DNA from: Acidobacteriaceae bacterium
Lineage (GTDB): Bacteria > Acidobacteriota > Terriglobia > Terriglobales > Acidobacteriaceae
Length of the DNA: 9,606 nucleotides
Reading direction: 5' to 3'
NCBI GenBank assembly: GCA_003165455.1
Contig: PLUJ01000122.1
Coordinates: 51,844 to 61,449 of the forward strand
Shown: one piece after another, positions 7,218 to 9,606 of the stretch
How the letters are laid out: every line of letters begins with the position of its first letter
Numbering within the stretch: the first letter of the stretch is position 1
Translations under genes and position numbers: made by a program
Notes under the pieces: generated by a model
What the model was told of the DNA's origin: nothing
What the model saw: the letters and a program-made list of their open reading frames with translations, nothing else
Database searches by the model: none

Positions 7218-7246
7218 TGGCGGCCCAACGACGCGCTGGGCCGCCA
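7218..7246. terminator. Strong hairpin at the convergent junction, possible bidirectional terminator
   Basis: TGGCGGCCCA (7218-7227) and TGGGCCGCCA (7237-7246) form a perfect 10-bp, very GC-rich stem with a 9-nt loop. It lies 22 bp after the oxidoreductase stop and about 70 bp past the cold-shock stop, between genes that converge. Neither strand has a proper T-run afterwards (plus ACAAACAAAA, minus GCGTGAATTT). It is therefore either a U-tract-independent terminator, a 3'-end stabilising structure or another element. Confidence 0.5.
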
Positions 7247-7267
7247 CAAACAAAATTCACTTCTCCC

Positions 7268-7292
7268 TGGCGTGGACATTAGGCCAACGCCA
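7268..7292. repeat. Second inverted repeat at the convergent junction
   Basis: TGGCGT (7268-7273) and ACGCCA (7287-7292) are exact inverted copies around a 13-nt loop. On the plus strand it is followed by AT-rich sequence (ATTCTAAAATATAT), not a T-run. It may be part of the 3' end of either converging transcript. Weak evidence. Confidence 0.3.
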
Positions 7293-7314
7293 ATTCTAAA
7301 ATATATGGTGCAAA

Positions 7315-7527
7315 CTAAGCGGCGGCTTTGCTTACGTTTGCCGCCTGTGGCCCCTTCTCTCCCTTGGTGATTTCGAAGAGAATTTCGTCACCTTCTTGCA
7401 AGCTCTTATATCCATCGCTCGCGATAGCGCTGTAGTGAACAAAAACGTCGGGGCCACCCTCACGCCCGATGAACCCGTACCCCTTCGCATTGTTAAACCA
7501 CCTTACCGTTCCTTTTAGACGCTCCAT
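7315..7527 (-). CDS. CspA-family cold-shock protein
   Basis: A 70-residue single cold-shock domain, the usual size of bacterial CspA/CspC proteins. It binds single-stranded RNA and DNA in the cytoplasm and acts as an RNA chaperone in cold adaptation or general translation. RNP1 is KGYGFI (15-20) and RNP2 is VFVHY (28-32), with Tyr32 where Phe is most common. The aromatic Trp10-Phe11 pair on strand one and the terminal GPQAANV motif (59-65) are present. The start is fixed by GGAGG seven nt before ATG 7527-7525. The frame stays open upstream to an ATG at 7647, but those 40 codons do not resemble the family. It is transcribed alone, downstream of and in the same direction as the lipase-maturation-factor gene, 252 bp away. 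Which paralogue it is cannot be decided. Confidence 0.95.
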   Translation of the reverse strand: MERLKGTVRWFNNAKGYGFIGREGGPDVFVHYSAIASDGYKSLQEGDEILFEITKGEKGPQAANVSKAAA

Positions 7528-7535
7528 TGCCAGAC

Positions 7536-7540
7536 CTCCA
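7536..7540 (-). promoter_or_regulatory. Shine-Dalgarno that fixes the cold-shock gene start
   Basis: On the minus strand the sequence reads GGAGGTCTGGCA then ATG: a near-perfect ribosome-binding core at 7 nt spacing. This supports the 70-residue product over the 110-residue reading from 7647. Confidence 0.8.
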
Positions 7541-7557
7541 GTTCGAAAAACGGAACC

Positions 7558-7586
7558 AATTAAGGTTGAATTTAATCCCGAGTCAA
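7558..7586 (-). promoter_or_regulatory. Candidate promoter for the cold-shock gene
   Basis: On the minus strand TTGACT (7586-7581, five of six matches to TTGACA) is followed by a 17-nt AT-rich spacer and TTAATT (7563-7558), only three of six matches to TATAAT. A start near 7551 would give a leader of about 24 nt. Many csp genes have longer, folded leaders, so an additional start further upstream is possible. Confidence 0.3.
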
Positions 7587-7652
7587 ACAACCGAGAATCG
7601 GGCGAAGACTGTACGGTACCGTAGGTGGTTAGGAACGTTTTTGACATAATTC

Positions 7653-7672
7653 CCCGTTTCGAAAATAACGGG
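7653..7672. repeat. Inverted repeat CCCGTT/AACGGG upstream of the cold-shock gene
   Basis: CCCGTT (about 7653-7658) and AACGGG (about 7667-7672) are exact inverted copies around an AT-rich 8-nt loop. It lies in the 252-bp gap before the cold-shock start. It could form a hairpin in a long csp leader, or be an operator. There is no T-run on either strand directly after it. Confidence 0.3.
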
Positions 7673-7748
7673 CGGCAAGGATAAATGTTGCTTGAATAGG
7701 CGAAGACAAGACTTAAGCGTGGTGAAACTGTTTGCTCCCGGATAGCAC

Positions 7749-7778
7749 AAAAAAACGGGGAAGGACGTCATGCCCATC
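7749..7778 (-). terminator. Possible intrinsic terminator of the lipase-maturation-factor gene
   Basis: Just after the stop (7782-7780) the minus strand reads ATGGG, a short loop, CCCCGT and then a run of seven T (7755-7749). The stem is only about five pairs with one G-T pair, so it is weak, but its position and the T-run fit Rho-independent termination. Confidence 0.4.
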
Positions 7779-7779
7779 T

Positions 7780-9351
7780 TCACTCTCGCGGAGCGACATT
7801 AGGATATTCGACTGCCCGAATTCCCCCGCCCGGATCGCGCTCAATGGTCGGCGCATACAGTCCCAAATATTCTCGTCGCCACCAAAGGCCCGTGGACCGT
7901 TTTTCTTGCATGGTTGTAAACCAATACTGCCAGAGCTCGGCGCGCACCTCGCGCGGCGGTTCCTGCGGAAATGGATTGCCTGCAAATAAAGCGAGCACAT
8001 CCTTGTCATTTGAAAGCAATCGAACTTCGGTTCTCGCTACGATCGGATAATCCTGCCATGATCCCAAAGAAGCGAACCACAAATTCCAATCAAACCGTGG
8101 CTGATAAGGCGCATAAATTCCAGGCGCCTTATTCAGTTCCTGCGGCTTGTAACCAAAGGGATACGCCACCCAATTCTTTCCATCCTGCGAACCCTGGAAT
8201 TCGATCTCGTAACGGCCTCGGGTCATGATGCCGAACAGTCCGTATTGATTCGCAATTCGCAAAGGCTCAAGCGCGGTCACCGGCGCCGTCGGCAGCGGCC
8301 ACTTGCCAAACATCCAGATCAACTCCGCGGTTGTCGCATAGCAAATCCAGGTAAGCATCACGCCGCCCAGCGACACTTTCATCAGCTTGAGAAGATGATG
8401 AAGCCCTCTCGACTCGTGCGCTTGCCGCGGCACGAGAGATTTATTCCATCTCTCCGGTAGAAAGCGCAGCAGAAACCGGTCGTCCAATAAAAGAAATCCC
8501 AATAGCAGAACCAGGTAATTCAGAAATGCGTAGTTGCCCGAAAGAATCACACCAACTTCCCACGGAGTCACAATAAAGAAGCAGATGATGCGCCACCGTC
8601 TTGGTAGAAACAACATCCAAACCAGGCCTAACTCAAGAACAAGAGTCGCCCCTGCAGAGAATGCATGGAACCAATGCGGCAGATGTTGCGCATACCAGCC
8701 GATCCATGTGGGAAGCGGTCCGTTCTGGTAATACTCGTCCATGGCGGTAAAGTTGCGCCATTCCGGATCTCCACCCGCAATTTTCGCTACTCCGGATTCG
8801 AAGTAGATACGAAACCACTCCCATTGCAGCAGAAACAAGCTGGCGCGCGACGGCAGCGACCGGCTCCCAAACCCCGCACGCCATCCGCTCGGAGCAAAGA
8901 AGAGCGCAATGAATCCCGCTTCAAGCACCATTCCGTCGGATTGATAATTGGAAAAATCCTGACCCGCGCTTACGAACGAAACAAAGCACACAAAGCATAC
9001 CGCCAGCATCCCTCGCGGCCACAGATTCACCACCAACAGCAGCGATGCCGCCATGCCAATCCAGCACAGCGCCACGAGCATGGGAGAACCACTGGCCAGC
9101 CAAAGTAAAGTGGGCGCAAACCACACTCCGCGCGCGTAACCAAAGGAATGCGCTACCGCTCGCAGATATTCATTCGCCGGAAGAATTCCCCCGGGACCGA
9201 TCAATCCACGAATCTGGAAGATGAGCGAGAAGAATGCCGAAAAGTAAATGCCGCCCAGCGCTCGCAAGAACAGCCAGCGCGCAATCAGGCAGTCGGATGC
9301 GCCATGCTCGGAGTCAAATAGCCAGCGAATGGCGGCCGACAATCGGTCCAT
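7780..9351 (-). CDS. Lipase maturation factor family membrane protein
   Basis: A 523-residue polytopic membrane protein of the LMF family (LMF1/LMF2 in animals, where LMF1 is an ER factor for folding dimeric lipases). The bacterial role is not established. Helices are visible at about 25-47, 80-107, 112-130, 140-153, 230-250, 255-272, 275-292 and 322-342. Family motifs are DFSNYQSDGMVLEAGF (132-147) and GDPEWRNFTAMDEYYQNGPL (194-213). The C-terminal soluble domain (about 365-480) has the conserved RYEIEFQGSQDGKNW (380-394) and APYQPRFDWNLWFASLG (414-430). Size matches typical bacterial members. ATG at 9351 is the first Met after the in-frame stop and is followed at once by the first helix region, but no Shine-Dalgarno is spaced correctly. 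A TATAAA at 9366-9361 only 9 nt upstream suggests a leaderless transcript or weak initiation. No lipase gene is next to it. Confidence 0.93.
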   Translation of the reverse strand: MDRLSAAIRWLFDSEHGASDCLIARWLFLRALGGIYFSAFFSLIFQIRGLIGPGGILPANEYLRAVAHSFGYARGVWFAPTLLWLASGSPMLVALCWIGMAASLLLVVNLWPRGMLAVCFVCFVSFVSAGQDFSNYQSDGMVLEAGFIALFFAPSGWRAGFGSRSLPSRASLFLLQWEWFRIYFESGVAKIAGGDPEWRNFTAMDEYYQNGPLPTWIGWYAQHLPHWFHAFSAGATLVLELGLVWMLFLPRRWRIICFFIVTPWEVGVILSGNYAFLNYLVLLLGFLLLDDRFLLRFLPERWNKSLVPRQAHESRGLHHLLKLMKVSLGGVMLTWICYATTAELIWMFGKWPLPTAPVTALEPLRIANQYGLFGIMTRGRYEIEFQGSQDGKNWVAYPFGYKPQELNKAPGIYAPYQPRFDWNLWFASLGSWQDYPIVARTEVRLLSNDKDVLALFAGNPFPQEPPREVRAELWQYWFTTMQEKRSTGLWWRREYLGLYAPTIERDPGGGIRAVEYPNVAPRE

Positions 9352-9419
9352 ACCTGTAATTTTATAGCCATGGGCGGAGCCGGTGGCGTTCCCGCATTTC
9401 TAACTTATCTGGAAACTGT

Positions 9420-9446
9420 GCAGAAATAACCGTTTGTAACTTCTGC
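9420..9446. repeat. Inverted repeat GCAGAA/TTCTGC upstream of the LMF gene
   Basis: GCAGAA (9420-9425) and TTCTGC (9441-9446) are exact inverted copies around a 15-nt AT-rich interval, 69 bp before the LMF start. Its right arm touches the next nested repeat (9446-9495). Confidence 0.3.
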
Positions 9447-9495
9447 GTTAGCCACTCACGGCCGAGCATCGCCGTGCGTCTCCACAAGCCTAACG
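9446..9495. repeat. Nested inverted repeats between the partial 3' gene and the LMF gene
   Basis: Outer arms CGTTAG (9446-9451) and CTAACG (9490-9495) enclose an inner perfect stem CACGGC (9457-9462)/GCCGTG (9471-9476) with an 8-nt loop. It lies after the stop of the minus-strand gene at 9519. It may be that gene's 3'-end structure, although no T-run follows. With the repeat at 9420-9446 it makes the whole gap inverted-repeat rich. Confidence 0.35.
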
Positions 9496-9518
9496 AACCC
9501 TGCGCTCGACCAAAACTC

Positions 9519-9606
9519 TTAAACCGCTACCGCTTTTGCAAATTCCACGCTCTCCAGCGTAGCCTGCAAATATTTCTCAAACTCCGTCAACTTCGGCGCG
9601 ATCGGC
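9519..9606 (-). CDS. 3' end of an unidentified coding region
   Basis: On the minus strand 28 codons run from the window edge to TAA at 9521-9519, ending in KYLQATLESVEFAKAVAV. The residues look protein-like: an amphipathic helix rich in Glu, Lys and Ala. This is too short to assign a family. The end of a helical C-terminal domain is all that can be said. Most of the gene lies beyond the window. Confidence 0.5.
   Translation of the reverse strand, partial: PIAPKLTEFEKYLQATLESVEFAKAVAV

Noticed and set aside
7528..7647. 40-residue N-terminal extension of the cold-shock protein
   Set aside because: The 70-residue start has GGAGG at ideal spacing and matches the family length; the extension has no resemblance to the family.
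7641..7669. Plus-strand TTGACA that looks like a -35 box
   Set aside because: At 17 bp spacing the -10 position reads ATAACG, a poor match. Transcription would run into antisense of the LMF gene with no gene to serve.
8665..9108. 147-codon plus-strand reading frame
   Set aside because: It is antisense to the LMF gene, is rich in Arg, Pro and His as expected of a shadow frame, and has no domain.

Overview
The window looks like an ordinary chromosomal stretch of a free-living bacterium, most likely an Acidobacteriota (Terriglobia/subdivision 1-like) member. The basis is the mid-50s G+C impression and the gene mix: a roughly 1,060-residue secreted Asp-box (VPS10/sortilin-like) propeller protein, a CHASE3 sensor whose C-terminal helices resemble phytochrome-type histidine kinases, and a bacterial lipase-maturation-factor homologue. 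This assignment is inferred from gene content only; no rRNA or marker gene is present.

Layout. 1-1091 (minus): galactokinase, intact in frame but cut by the window edge before its C-terminus. 1092-1460: divergent intergenic region with a candidate galK promoter, an inverted repeat around its -35 element, a leader hairpin and a 10-bp direct repeat. 1461-4646 (plus): secreted Asp-box propeller protein, TTG start. 4771-5670 (plus): two-pass CHASE3 membrane protein ending in a HisKA-like helical pair that lacks the phospho-accepting His and any ATPase domain. 5757-7196 (plus): FAD-dependent oxidoreductase of the phytoene-desaturase/PYROXD2 type. 7197-7314: convergent junction with a perfect 10-bp-stem hairpin. 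7315-7527 (minus): 70-residue cold-shock protein. 7528-7779: leader and intergenic region. 7780-9351 (minus): lipase maturation factor family membrane protein. 9352-9518: intergenic region with several inverted repeats. 9519-9606 (minus): 3' end of an unidentified coding region.

The genes do not form a recognisable pathway. The three plus-strand genes (propeller protein, CHASE3 protein, oxidoreductase) are co-directional with gaps of about 124 and 86 bases, so co-transcription is possible but not evident. The minus-strand genes appear to be separate units. I see no CRISPR array, tRNA, rRNA, insertion sequence, phage gene or defence locus. The most notable item is the kinase-less CHASE3 protein with a degenerate phospho-acceptor helix. 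The rest of the unusual signal is a set of intergenic inverted repeats that may be operators, terminators or leader structures.
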